Below are positions 11,381 to 22,463 of a stretch of 64,000 bases of DNA, in pieces. The position numbers and the translations under genes are program-made. Origin of the DNA: Nephrocerus scutellatus (lineage: Eukaryota > Arthropoda > Insecta > Diptera > Pipunculidae); NCBI GenBank assembly GCA_947095585.1, contig OX352763.1, positions 44,814,010 through 44,878,009 on the forward strand. The letters are read 5' to 3'. Every line of letters begins with the position of its first letter. Within the stretch, counting starts at the first letter, position 1. Below the pieces are notes generated by a model. It was not told where the DNA came from, made no database searches, and saw only the letters and a list, made by a program, of their open reading frames with translations.

Positions 11381-11597
11381 ATTCCATTTTTTGTATTATT
11401 TTTTAAAATTTTTCTTTGGTATGGTTACGTTTTAAGGTTTAGAGGACAAACAAATTTAGAAAGTTCTAGAATATAAATATATAACTAGCAATCAAAAATA
11501 AGACTGTAAATATTTTTGATACAAGTAAAAACATATATATTTTTTTTATAAATCGATAAAATATATATATAAATAAAACTGCACAAAGTTGTTCTCA

Positions 11598-13516
11598 CTA
11601 TGATAATATATCCACAGTTCGTTTTTGTCTAGTATCAACATTGTGGTTTCGTAACTTGTGCATACGTACAGTATCGGAGCAAGTAAACCATTCCGCACAG
11701 ATGTTGCATTGAAACGGCGTTTCACCTGTGTGAATTCGCCGTATATGTTCCTTACATGAAGTGTTATGGAAAAATGTTCGTTTACAATAGTCGCACTTAA
11801 ATGGAGGTTCGCCAGCATGCTTTGTCAAATGTGTTCTAAGATTCCTGCGATGGCGATAGCTTTTGTCGCAAATCTCACATTTAAAAGGTCGTTCCGTCGT
11901 ATGCAGACGCTTATGATCTTTCAGTGTACACTTAGCGGAAAACTGCTTTCCGCAGAGATCACACTTGAAAGGCTTCTCTTTTGAGTGAACACGCAAATGA
12001 ACCACATGTCTAGATTGACATTTTGTAGATTTACCGCAAGTCTTACAAGTGTAAGTTAGTTTCGTACTATCCCGCTGAATTATTGTTGTCTTTTCAAAGA
12101 GTTCAAACATTTCCAAGTGAGATTTTTTATGATTTGTCAACTGAAATTGATAGGAAAATCTGCGTATGGAGGAAATTATTAATAAAAGAAGTAAAGATTT
12201 TATTTCGCTTACTTTTCTCCGCATATAAAGCATAAAAATTTTTTCGGTAGGTTCTGGGAGTCTTCGTGAAGTTTTTTCTTATGCTCGTGGAGAATTCTGC
12301 GGTTTGCAAAATAAGCATGGCAAATGTCGCATTGGTGCATCATTTCTCCATTATGCCATTTTTGGTGCTGGTCAAAATCGAATATCCTCATGAAATTCTT
12401 GTTACAGAGATTACATTTAATTATTCCATTGGGTAAGATGCTTGTATCATTCTTCTGTAAATGCAGATGGTGCTCCTCTATATGTTTGTCAAGAAGGTCT
12501 TTTGTTTCAAAGTGCTCCAAGCAGAACACACATTCGTTTAATGTACGACCTGTATGATTAACAATGTGCTTTAAGTGGTCTCGGCGATTTTTTGTTATTT
12601 TCATGCAGATACGACATTCATATACAATATTTCCAACCAGAGTTCTCTTACATGTTGTTAAATCTTTTTGAATGGATTTCATATCTTTAGGATTAGCATC
12701 AACTTCTATTGTTGAAGAAGATGCATAATCCAAGTCCTCATTTAAATCTACTGTAGTTGAATTTGGTTTTTTTTTAAAACGTCGGTTTCGAGGAAGATGT
12801 GCGACCTTTAAATCACCCGTTCTTTTAATTGTATCGGATTCAAAGCGCACATTTTTGTGATTTGTTCGCACTTGATGAGCAGTAAGAAGAGCACGTCGTT
12901 TAAAACTTAATTGAAAGATATAAAGGATAATGAAAAGCAATATACGTGAAAATATTATTTTTACCGACCTTTTACCGCAATCAATGCACTCATATCGTGG
13001 GATCTTCATCGTAACATCATCTCTTTTTTTTTGTTTCTTAACATTCTTGAACTTTTGTTATTGAGAATTTTGACATAATTTAGAATAACAAGTAAAAACA
13101 CATTTTTCGCATTTTGTACCTGTACTACTTGAGGTAGAGTTTTTTCGCATATTGTCAACAATGCTTTGTCTTCTATTGTTTTTTCTAACTCCTCCTGAAT
13201 TTCTAATTCAGGCTCTTCCTTAATATCCTGGTATATCAATGTATTTGTAAGTTCATTAGAGTTTGCGGTAAGTTCAAAAAAAGGTATTTCAAAGTCATCT
13301 CGAACTTCTGCAGCATCAATGAACTGAAATTCATCTTCTGTGTTATATGGAGAATCTAGTGGCTCAATTTTCGGAATTTTACAGTTTTCATATTTTAACG
13401 AGCTTCTTTCAGTTTCAGTCTAAAATTATTTCATTTTATGAATAACAAAAATTATATATAAGAGTTTTACCTACTCTGCACACGTCAGTTGGGTTGGATT
13501 GCGTTTTTGAACTCAT
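11598..13516 (-). CDS. C2H2 zinc-finger protein, five exons (zinc-finger gene 1)
   Basis: Predicted nuclear DNA-binding protein, probably a transcription factor, about 559 residues. Proposed exons on the minus strand: 13516-13475, 13419-13120, 13051-12969, 12905-12213 and 12159-11598. Introns are 53-68 bp with GT/AG ends, and each join restores a zinc-finger frame: CGK-SF across 12968/12906 and CGE-KFSY across 12212/12160. The start follows A-rich sequence (taacaATG). The first ~130 residues are acidic with an IKEEPE motif resembling a SUMOylation site. About 11 C2H2 fingers follow, the last five closely spaced with TGE-P-type linkers (ERPFKC, GEPPFKC, GETPFQC). No ZAD or KRAB is visible. The 13119/13052 intron has a weak acceptor; an alternative six bases further also keeps frame. 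It appears intact. The target is unknown. Confidence 0.85.
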
Positions 13517-13599
13517 TGTTATATGCTGATTTATAATATTTACATTTATTTACCATCTGATATCTTAACAACTTTCTATTTATTTCTTAAGACTTTTCT

Positions 13600-14205
13600 G
13601 GATATTGAATAAATAGAATGGAAATAAAAATAATCTACGTCAATTACCACTGGGGCCGATTATGGACCTGTAATCTGTCGTTTTACAACTTTCGACAAGT
13701 CGAAATCCTCAAAGTCGTAATTTCGACATATCGCAATTATGTGATGTGTTGTTCTATTTACCCAAATAGTTTGATCTGAATAAAAAAATGGCGGCAGATC
13801 AAAGTTTTGTGTTTTATTTACACAAAAAATCAAGAGTTTGTTTAATCTTAATCAAATTTCAGAAATCGAAGAAATACGTAGAAATGTCAATTTTTTAAAA
13901 TGACAGCTAAAAATCTAAATACACCATTTTGACTGGCGTCATTCGTGAATTGAATGTTGTATTGTGACTACTGTAAAGTTATTTTCGAGTGTGAGATTAT
14001 AAAACCATGTATTAAACAAAATAAACTTTTGTTTACCAACTCAACTACAAAACCAGATCAAATGTTTTTGTGTTCTATTAGAACCACTAAATCTCGATTT
14101 GTCAAAAAAAGAATTCGACATAAACATATACGACAAAAGAATTTTCGAACTAAAACTGTTACTCGATAGCGCGATTTCGAATATATAGTTTTTTGTTGTA
14201 TACTT
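13600..14205. repeat. Possible decayed palindromic element
   Basis: The left part (ctgtcg, gacaagtcgaaat, gttctattt, tttgatctg) loosely resembles the reverse complement of the right part (agatcaaatg, gttctatta, cgacaaaagaattttcg). This suggests a long imperfect palindrome, as in a foldback or MITE-like element. Divergence is high, and small frames inside lack domains. Confidence 0.3.
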
Positions 14206-15444
14206 TTTTTGTAGGAACTGACAAAATAAAATTGGTACTTGTTTTGGAAAGTTACTTCAGTCGCGCGTTGATGTTGACACACACCTTTTACTTTCTTTTA
14301 CATAGTAAAAATATCTGTCTGTCTGTCTTTTATAGGGATGAAAATTCATATTTAAGCATTTTACATAAATTGTGAGGGGCCAGATGATTTTGACGGAAAT
14401 CTGACAACCAGAAGAAACAGTTTACTTGGACAGTTTTTCGAGTTTTTGCAAATAAGTCTAAAAGTAAAGCTCTTAGGATAAATTAGAAAACCAAAAAAAT
14501 AAATTTAAATTTTTTTTTAATATAACGTAAAAGAAAGTCGAGTTGTGCCCACACCTCAATTTTTTTATATAACACTAAATTTTTTTTAATTAAATTTAAT
14601 ATTTTATGTAAGCAACGAAATTTGTTTTGACAAAATTACAAATACGTAGTTATTAAAAAAAAAACGCACGCTCGTGTCATTCATTCATATGAAGCAATCA
14701 TTCATAGCAGCATAATAGAGTAAAATTTTAAAATATTTTTTTTTGTTTTTGTAATAATCTTAAAAATAACATTAAAAAAATTAAAAATTATAACTTAAAA
14801 GTTAATAACGCGTTTAATTTTTTATGAAAATAATCATTTCAATTACATTTGTATCCCAGTCGAACTCCAAATAGGTATTCAACTGAAACACCAACAATTC
14901 AGTCTAAATTACTACTAGTCGATAAATGTGCAGTCATTTGCAAGTCGAAATGCTTACATAATCGACCCGCTGGACTGGGATTTTGCACACAGCGAGTCTC
15001 CTTTTTGAGCGACTTTTGGAGAAAAGCGAGAACTACGCGAGTTAATACTCGCTCTCGCTTTTATTTTCGACCTTGCATAGCACATGGTGAAAAATGTTTT
15101 TCTTTGGCTTTAAGGCAGTTGCACGACATCTTGAATCTTCTCTTGAAAATGACGTTAATAATGATTGTATAAGACGAAGTAATTGAACTCTTCAGGCTAA
15201 CCAGTCATCATCGAGCGCTCAACACGAGCACACGCTACACGCAGATCACGCATCATATCATATCGTCCAGCTACCTGCTAACGATTAAAAAAAAACCCAA
15301 AACCAAAAGCGAGCATTTCGCTACCTACTACTTTTTTATTTAATATTATTACACTAATTATTTTTTAATTTCAGAAATACTTTTCTTTTCCAGTTATTAG
15401 AATTTATTTTCAGAAAAGGTTTTCCTTTCAATCAGCCCTATAAA
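14206..15444. other. Noncoding stretch, possibly LINE 5' UTR at its right end
   Basis: A+T-rich sequence without a supported gene. The more balanced part from about 14990, with repeated ctcgc motifs, directly precedes LINE ORF1 and may be that element's 5' untranslated region. Confidence 0.3.
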
Positions 15445-17149
15445 ATGGGGAAAAAATCAAAAAAGAAGGAAAAAGTCAACGAGGTCTTATCCTTAATTAA
15501 GGAACAAGTCACCAACCATGGTGGGGATTTCCTCTTGTTGTTGTACGGAAGGCTGGATGAAGTGAACCAGCTGTGCGATTCAGCAACTTCAGAGGAGGAA
15601 ACCATGAGCGTTGTCGAGGAATCGGATACTGAAGCGTCCGAAGCGGCGAACGGCAGCGGCGGAGAGGATAATTTTAGCGACGAAGATAGTCGCAAGGATC
15701 GTTCATCTCCCGAAACCATTCTAGTAAAGGCAAAAAGAAGAAGATTGTCTGCAAGTTCCAGACCTTCATCACCACCAACTTCATCTCCGCCTTCAGTAGC
15801 CAGGCCAAAACCAATTGTTGTGGAGAAAACAACAAAACCAAAAGAGGTGCAACGTAAAACGGTGCAGTGATCACAACCAACCGCTCCAGGAAACATAACT
15901 ACGCAGAGTACTGGACCAGCAACCAAACCATTTGCTATCCCACCAAACTATTGAGGATGTCCGTCAGCATAAGTTCGCCCAGATGTCTGCTGCAAAAGCG
16001 ATAGTGAAAGGAGTTAGCTTTGCTAGTATAGCTGCTATAGGGACTGCTAGCAAGCCAGCTACAATCAACAAACCACCACCAACCATCCAAGAAAGTAGTA
16101 AACCAGTGAAGAAGCAGGCTTTAAAAACGGCCCATCTACTGAAAAAACTAACATCTTCGACGACACTGAAAGGTTATTCGGAGCAGACCTTTACACAATT
16201 TTGCAGAAGGCAAGAAAAGTCGTGCCTGCTAATTATAGCAGCTTTGATGACAGGTCCAAAACAACCGTTTTGGGTCGAATTATTTGTGAATTATGTTCAC
16301 AATAAGCAGGATAAGTATATTCTCAAATAATGTGAACTCCATTTATTCTTTAGCAAGGCGTATCACACTATAAGCCCCCAGTGACAGTTGAAGAACTTGA
16401 CTGCATTGTGAACACTGTCACTAACGCATGTAATAGTTCTATGGGAACAGCGTGTCCTATGGTTTACCCAAGAGGTAAACGTAGACCAGTATGGTGGTCC
16501 TCTGTAAGAAGGGAGCACCAGAAAACTAGTAGAAGGGCCTTTAACAAGGCAAAGAGTACTAATAGTACCGAAGACTGGGACTTCTATAAGGAATGCCTTA
16601 AACTCTACAAAAGGGAACTAAGGAAGTCAAAGAGGAAATCCTGGAGACTCTTCTGTAAAAAATGGAAGGAGTCTCAGAGACCACTCGCCTTAGAAGATTC
16701 TCTCCAACAACCCAACCAATCCTAGTTACTTAATAAAACCGGATGGTTCATGGACGACTTCGAGCACGAAACTCTGGAGCTTCTCTTGCAAACCCACTTT
16801 CCAGCGGAATAAGTGGGCTATTAGCGGCTTCATGCCTTACAAAGCAGTTGGTCCAAACCAAATCATACCAGCGGAATTACAGAAAAACTCAGAAATCATC
16901 CTACCATGGTTAAAGGTGATTTTCAAAGGGTGTCTGTGCTTAATGCACATTCCTAAGAACTGGACGGAAGTCAAAGTGGTCTTCATTCCAAAAGCAGGAA
17001 AAAGCTCACATGGGTACCCAAAGGACCTAAGGCCAATAACCCTATTCTCCTTTCTGCTGAAAACTTTGGAGAGGTTATTGGATGTTTACATAAGAGGCCA
17101 GGTGGGTTACGACAGATGGGCTCAGTCTCAACACGCTTACTGCAAAGGT
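15445..17149 (+). pseudogene. Jockey/LOA-like LINE fragment lacking its endonuclease
   Basis: ORF1-like protein begins at 15445 (ATG; lysine-rich start MGKKSKKKEK, then an acidic serine-rich stretch and a proline-rich stretch). It is broken at 15870 and continues in another frame from 15932 with a GVSFASIAA motif of the kind seen near the end of jockey-type ORF1. Then the sequence jumps straight to the region between endonuclease and RT (16381-16725, PVWWSSVRREH, YKRELRKSKRKSWRLFCKK) and the start of RT (16832 on: YKAVGPNQIIPAELQ, VVFIPKAGK, LRPITLFSFLLKTLERL). The endonuclease, about 230 residues in relatives, is absent. RT stops before the catalytic box, where a 118-bp array begins. Dead element; the clade is tentative. 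Confidence 0.8.
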
Positions 17150-17975
17150 AAGTTCACGAAATTTCAGACCATAATGACCATATTCCAGAATTGCCATAGG
17201 AAAAAGTTTTATAGTCGCAACTTAGTCCTACATACCAAATTTCACACGAATCGCTTGAGAAATTGCTTTGTTCACGAAAATCCAGACCATAATCAACATA
17301 TTCCAGAATTGCCATAGGTAAAAGTTTTATAATCTTAGCCCTACATACCGAATTTCATGCACATCGCTTGAAAAATTACTTTTTTCCCGAAATTCTAGAC
17401 CATAATGACCATATTCCAGAATTTCCATAAGAAAATTCCAGAAATTCCAGACCATAATGACCATATTCCAAAATTGCCATAGAAAAAGTTTTATAGTCGC
17501 ATCTTAGCCCTACATAACGAATTTCATGAGCATCCCTTGAAATATTGTTTTGTTTCCGAAATTCCAGACCATAATGACCATATTCAAAAATTGCCATAGG
17601 AAAAAGTTTTATAGTCGCATCTTAGCCCTACATACCGAATTTCACACGAAACGCTTGAGAAATTGCTTTGTTCCTGAAATGCCAGACCATAATGAACATA
17701 TTCCAGAATTGCCATAGGTAAAAGTTTTATAGTCGCGTCTTAGTCCTACATACCAAATTTTACACGAATCGCTTGAGGAATTGAGTTTTATAGTCGCATC
17801 TTAGCCCTACATAACGAATTTCATGAGCATCCCTTGAAATATTGTTTTGTTTCCGAAATTCCAGACCATAATGACCATATTCAAAAATTGCCATAGGAAA
17901 AAGTTTTATATTCGCATCTTAGTTCTATATACAAAATTTCACACGGATCGCTTGAGAAATTGCTTTGTTCCCGAA
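17150..17975 (+). repeat. 118-bp satellite-like array (array 2)
   Basis: About seven units in the same orientation as array 1, of a third type (gaccataatgaccatattcca). They show more divergence and some deletions (for example a short unit near 17395-17450). The array replaces the distal part of the LINE reverse transcriptase immediately after the codons for HAYCKGK. Confidence 0.85.
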
Positions 17976-18185
17976 CAGAGGATAAAAAAACTGTTAAAAA
18001 TGTGTCTTAAAATCTGTTCAAATAGTGACATAACAGAGGACAAAAAAACTGTAATTTTTAACACACTTCCCAAAGCCCGATTTTATTTCCACACATGTAT
18101 ATTTCCGGTGACAATTCTTTCTATTCAAATTTCAAAGAGATCGGGCTGCGGGATCGGGGGGCTCCCATACAAATTTTCCATTTAG
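17976..18185 (+). repeat. Partial family X copy next to array 2
   Basis: A short direct repeat (gaggacaaaaaaactgt and gaggataaaaaaactgt) links array 2 to a family X fragment from 18055, which shows 'cacttcccaaagcccg', 'tatatttccggtgac' and 'gggggctcccatacaaat' modules and then stops abruptly. Confidence 0.55.
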
Positions 18186-18399
18186 CGGCATCAGATCATA
18201 TCATACTATAATGACTGTGTTCTGTGTGCGCTGATGAGTGATGCGATGTTGGCAGCGCTGCTTGCTAAACGATTGTGGTTGTTTTGTTGTTGCGTTTTAG
18301 CAAAGAGTATAGAGATATCAGGAGGAAGTAGAACAAATATTTTTATATAAAATTGAATGGTGCAGCAATTGAAATGTGTTGTACACTCAGGTGTGTGAG

Positions 18400-18489
18400 T
18401 AAAAACCAGTAAAACAGCAGGTTTTCTTATTCCAAAGACAGTGCAATTGTTGTGTTAATTCCTTATTCCTCGGCAAATAAAATACAGCT
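18400..18489 (-). mobile_element. MITE family Y, partial copy
   Basis: Read on the minus strand it starts agctgtattttatttgccg and continues gaggaataaggaatt, then caattgcactgtc. This matches the three copies near 58178, 58837 and 59597. Only about the first 90 bp are present. Confidence 0.65.
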
Positions 18490-18504
18490 AATATTACGAC
18501 TACG

Positions 18505-18830
18505 AGTTAAAACCGTGTTATAGAAAGCCCAACTGTATGCCTATGCATACTAAAGCTGTATAAGAACGCGAAATATTTATGTTTTTGTGACATGTGCATA
18601 CTGTGAAGAAGGGATAGGCAGAGGCATTTTATGAAACGCGCTAACTGGCCGTAGTGAAAAGAGCGAGAAACGTAATTTGTGGCAGCGAAACGCAAAAAAA
18701 TTTCGTATGGTTTTTGCTTGGCTTTTGCTTTTAATTTAATCATCAATACATAAATATTTCGTTAGAATCTGTGCTCAAAACCTTCTCTACAGAAAGCCCA
18801 ACTGTTCCGGTGATACACAAAATACAAATA
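18505..18830. mobile_element. hAT-like MITE family H, fragments in opposite orientation
   Basis: A left end (tagaaagcccaactgtatgc, near 18520) and body reach about 18760. They meet an inverted end, caaaaccttctctacagaaa (from about 18778), that reads outwards to ccggtgatacac. This looks like two partial copies joined in opposite orientation. Complete copies of the family are at 19959-20572. Confidence 0.6.
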
Positions 18831-18925
18831 AAAACAACCCATAAAAATTAAAATTTTTCATCTAAATTCTCTAATCGCAGAAATTGATATGGGAGCCCCT
18901 CGATCCTGGGCCATTTGTTTTTTTA
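18828..18925 (-). repeat. Family X fragment, minus orientation
   Basis: Only the 3'-end module (acaacccataaaaatt, then ctaaattctctaatcg) and a 'tgggagcccctcg' module are present. Confidence 0.55.
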
Positions 18926-19344
18926 TTGTAGGAGAAAATCATCGAAACAGATGTTAAAATTGAAAAAGCTCAGATCATTTTATTCTGAGCAGAGCACGCT
19001 CATACTCTGAGCAAATAAGAAACACGAACATTTATCTTGAGAACTCTTTGACTGCTCTGAACTAATTTATGAAAACGCCAAATGACAGAATATTGTGAAA
19101 ACTTGTTGTTCTATCTGTAAGTTGATATCGACAACAAAAAAAACGACATCAATAAAAATACAATTCAGTAAATAAAAATGTAAGTTGAAGTAAGCATAAA
19201 ACATGTATGTCTCGTTTCATTTGCTGCGTTCATTTGTGCGTGAGCTAAGATTTTTCTCTCTCTCTCCACCACCAAAACCATGCAGCGCAGCCGACTGCGC
19301 AGCACACACCGCACACAGTCCATAAAGGGCGACGAATATCTGAT

Positions 19345-19680
19345 GCCAGTATTGATATTTAAAAAATGTATAAGGGCCTTGCGGCCGAACCCGGGACCCG
19401 ATCACTACGAAAAAGTATTGTTTATTGGGTATGCACATGTGTGTAAAATTTGAAGAAAATCGGGTAAACTTTTTAAAATTTTTGTTTGGGAGCCCCCCCG
19501 ACCCCGCAGCCCGAGGGGCCTCAAAATTTAATAGAAAGTGTTGTCTCCGGAAATACACATGTGTGCAAAATTTCAATAAAATCGGGCCATGGGAAGTGGG
19601 TTAAAAATTGATCGCAAGAATCCACGACAGACGACCGGCGACCCACGGGCAAGTGAAGTTAATATAGAGAATTTAAAAAG
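19345..19680 (-). repeat. Family X copy, minus orientation
   Basis: It shows 'tatgcacatgtgtgtaaaat', 'gggagcccccccgac', 'gttgtctccggaaatac' and 'gggaagtgggttaaaaattg' modules and ends at the leader-type end gaagttaatatagagaattt. It is GC-richer than the surroundings. Confidence 0.7.
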
Positions 19681-19902
19681 AGCAAAATCCATATAAAATT
19701 TTTCTGTTTCCCACTACCACATTTTACGTTTCTCGCTCTTTGCGACTGCTTATTTTTTGTACACTGTATTCACATCCCACAAACACAGACGCGTTTGGGA
19801 TTGGTTCACAGCATTAGTATGCGTACAGTTCGGCTTTCTATAGAGAATGTTTTGTCTGTGCTTTAAGAAAAAACAGTAGGGCTTTCTGTAGAGAAGGATT
19901 TG
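19680..19902 (-). mobile_element. hAT-like MITE family H, inverted partial copies
   Basis: Minus-orientation body (cccactaccacattttac through gcattagtatgcg) ending in ggctttctatagagaatg, followed by a second family H end (gggctttctgtagagaagg, near 19875). Both mirror the complete copies that begin at 19959. Confidence 0.6.
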
Positions 19903-19958
19903 TACGAGTATATGAAGAACTGGTTACGCACTCACACTGCTTTACAGCTTAACTCAAC

Positions 19959-20232
19959 CAAAACCTACTCTATAGAAAGCTCAACTGTATGCTTACTAAT
20001 GCTGTAAACCAATCCCAAACGCGTCTGTGTTTGTGTTATGTGAATACATACAGTGTACAAAAAATAAGCAGTCGCAAAGAGCGAGAAACGTAAGATGTGG
20101 TAGTGGGAAACAGAAAAATTTTATATGGATTTTGCTCTTTAGTTGTTTATCAATACATAAACAATTGGGATTTTTCTAAGCATGTATCTGTGTATCACCG
20201 GAACAGTTGGGCTTTCTGTAGAGAAGGTTTTG
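19959..20232 (+). mobile_element. Complete hAT-like MITE, family H copy 1
   Basis: About 274 bp with terminal inverted repeats of about 30 bp: it starts caaaacctactctatagaaa and ends with the inverse, tttctgtagagaaggttttg. It is flanked by aactcaac on the left and gactcaac on the right, an 8-bp duplication with one mismatch, which fits hAT-type insertion. There is no coding capacity, so a transposase elsewhere would be needed to move it. Confidence 0.8.
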
Positions 20233-20240
20233 GACTCAAC

Positions 20241-20571
20241 CAAAACCTTCTCTATAGAAAGCCCGCATACTAATGCTGTAAACCAATCCCCAACGCATGT
20301 GTGTTTGTGGAATGTGAATACAGTGTACAAAAAGTAAGCACTCGCAAAGAGCGAGCAACGTAAGATGTGGTAGTGGGAAACAGAAAAATGTTATATGGAT
20401 TTTGCTCTTTAGTTGATTACTAATACAAATACGTGGGAAACAGAAAAATGTTATATGGATTTTGCTCTTTAGTTGATTACTAATACAAATACGTTTGGTC
20501 TAAATCTAAGCATGTATCTGTGTACGATCGGAACAGTTGGGCTTTCTATAGAGAAGGTTTTGACTCAACTC
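20241..20571 (+). mobile_element. Complete hAT-like MITE, family H copy 2, with 60-bp internal duplication
   Basis: It starts immediately after the 8-bp gactcaac that ends copy 1 (20233-20240) and is followed by the same gactcaac at 20572-20579. The two copies therefore share a target duplication. A 60-bp internal segment beginning gtgggaaacagaaaaatg is repeated in tandem at 20373 and 20433. It is noncoding. Confidence 0.8.
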
Positions 20572-20703
20572 AAAAGAAAGAATTTTAGTATTTAGTGGTA
20601 CTTCGTACGTCGTTGTGTGCACGTCGTAGCAACCGTGCGCTGTGGCTGCTATGTTTTCACCACCAAATCGGGAATTTCACCACAAAATCCGGAGATTCGA
20701 TTC

Positions 20704-21478
20704 AGAGAATTTACAAGGAAAATTTAAATTTTTAATTTCGCTTGCCCATGTCTGTCTGTCGGTCTGTTTTTCGTGGAATCCTTCGATCAATTTTTTAACC
20801 CACTATCCAAAGCCCGATTTTATTGAAATTTTGCACACATGTGTATTTCCGGAGACAAAACTTTCTATTAAAATTTGGGGCCCTGAGGCCCGTTTATTTG
20901 TTAAAAATACCCCGATTTTCTTAAAATTTTATAACAGATGTATCTCCGATGGACAACAATTTTTGTAAATATTTTGGCCCCGTGGTCGTGTGGCACGTGT
21001 GTATCTCCGATGGACAACACTTATTATAAAAATTTTACAGACGGCGGGCCCTGGGGTCGTGGGGATTCATACAAAATTTAAAATTAAAATTAACCCGATT
21101 TTTGTAAAAATTTATACACATGTGTATCTCCGATGGGCAAAACTTTTGGCCATTTTTTGAGCGAATGGGCCCTGAGGCCTGGGGGCCATAAATATGTTTT
21201 TAAAAATTAGCTCGATTTACTTTAAATTTTAAACATATGTGTATCTCCGATAGATCGAATTTTTTGCAAAAAATTTTGAGTTTTCGATTTGAATTTTTTT
21301 CCCATACAAATTTTGTTTACACATGTGTATCTCCGGTGAGAACAGTTTTTGAAAATAATTTCGAAGTGAAGGGGGCTCTAATAAAAAAATTTTTTTTCAA
21401 ATAAACCCGGTTCAAACTTTGCACACATATTACAGAATTTACATGAACAAATTTAATTTTTATGGGTTGTTTTTTTTA
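20704..21478 (+). repeat. Long family X copy
   Basis: One of the longest copies of the family. It has a leader with ctgtctgtcggtctg, then at least six modules of about 110 bp alternating 'acatgtgtatctccgatgg', 'acaacactt' and GC-rich 'gggccctgaggcc' parts, ending at atgggttgtttttttt. No protein is encoded. Confidence 0.7.
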
Positions 21479-22011
21479 AATATTATTTTGGGAAAATTAT
21501 GTGAATTTAGTTCTTTTAGATAGGGGATAATGGAATGTCGTGTGAAAAAGTTATACAGAAGTTAACAATTCTTGTTCATTTTATTGGGAAAGAGAAATCC
21601 TATTTCTATTCCTATGCCAATAAAATGCAGCTTATAACTCAAACTCCCAAAACGGCAAATTAATTTCTTTTAAGAAACTTTTAAAAAGAAACTTTGTTCA
21701 AAAACACTTAAACTAATACAAAAATGAAATTATTAAAAACACTTGTTCGTCGTACCGCTGTGGATCAATTGCCTGGTTGTGCTGTTGACCGGAGTATTTA
21801 TATTCTTCTACTAGTACTATTGTGTTTGGGATACTTTGTTCTTGAGACGATGCGCATGTTTTTGTATTGCATTCCATTTCCAATACTCAAATTTCGGATG
21901 ATAATTTATAGTTTTATTGCGTTGAGAGTCACGTATTCTTTTTCTTGGTCATCTCTTCAAGCGGAGTGAAAGTTCAATGTGGTAAGAAAATATCGTCCCG
22001 ATATCGACCGT
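21479..22011. other. No recognised gene; possible decayed family Y end
   Basis: Near 21590-21635 the minus strand reads aagctgcattttattgg, then ataggaataga, like a diverged family Y end. An 81-codon frame from an ATG at 21724 has one hydrophobic stretch (YILLLVLLCLGYFVL) but no family resemblance, and I do not call it a gene. Confidence 0.35.
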
Positions 22012-22202
22012 TGTAATGATGTACTAGATCGTTAGTTTTTGACAACACGGTACATTAATATACAACCGCTAGTTAGTTAGTTCAGTGACAACCACCATAC
22101 AAGGCGTACGTAAATTAAATACTTTAATAAAATATATTAATTGTTAAAAACAATCAGCCTTGTTTTATTGTATTTTAATAATAAAAAGAACATCATTTTA
22201 CA
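22012..22202 (+). repeat. 5' LTR of mag-like element
   Basis: 191 bp from tgtaatgatgtactag to catcattttaca. It contains an aataaaa-type signal and is matched by 26747-26937 with about four substitutions. Confidence 0.92.
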
Positions 22203-22220
22203 TGGTGTCAGAAGTGGGAT
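22203..22220 (+). promoter_or_regulatory. Primer binding site, tRNA-Leu type
   Basis: The 18 bases right after the LTR, tggtgtcagaagtgggat, are complementary to the 3' end of a leucine tRNA including its CCA. This would prime minus-strand DNA synthesis. Confidence 0.85.
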
Positions 22221-22463
22221 AACTTTCGGAATAACAAAGTGAATTTCATCATCGGAGCATTTGATTGCAGCGCATACAACACGAATCACAATTTTCGTAA
22301 TTCGTTTTCATTGGAAAAAATCACAAGAAATTCAAGTCATCGGATAAAATTAAACATTCATCGGAATAAATTAAGCACCGGAATTTTCATCCTGAATATC
22401 ATTTTTATGGAGTAAGGACATTTTCACGGATATTTTTGCACATTTCACCGGAACACATTAAAA

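Noticed and set aside
17376..17597. Minus-strand frame with a repeated FEYGHYGLEF-like pattern
   Set aside because: The protein repeat is simply the 118-bp satellite unit translated.
21724..21969. 81-codon ORF with a hydrophobic stretch
   Set aside because: It has an ATG and one possible membrane segment, but no homology I recognise and no supporting context; too weak to call.
22005..22011. Perfect 5-bp target duplication for the mag-like element
   Set aside because: The flanks are accgt and cccgt, and wider sequence does not match a single split site, so I do not claim a clean duplication.
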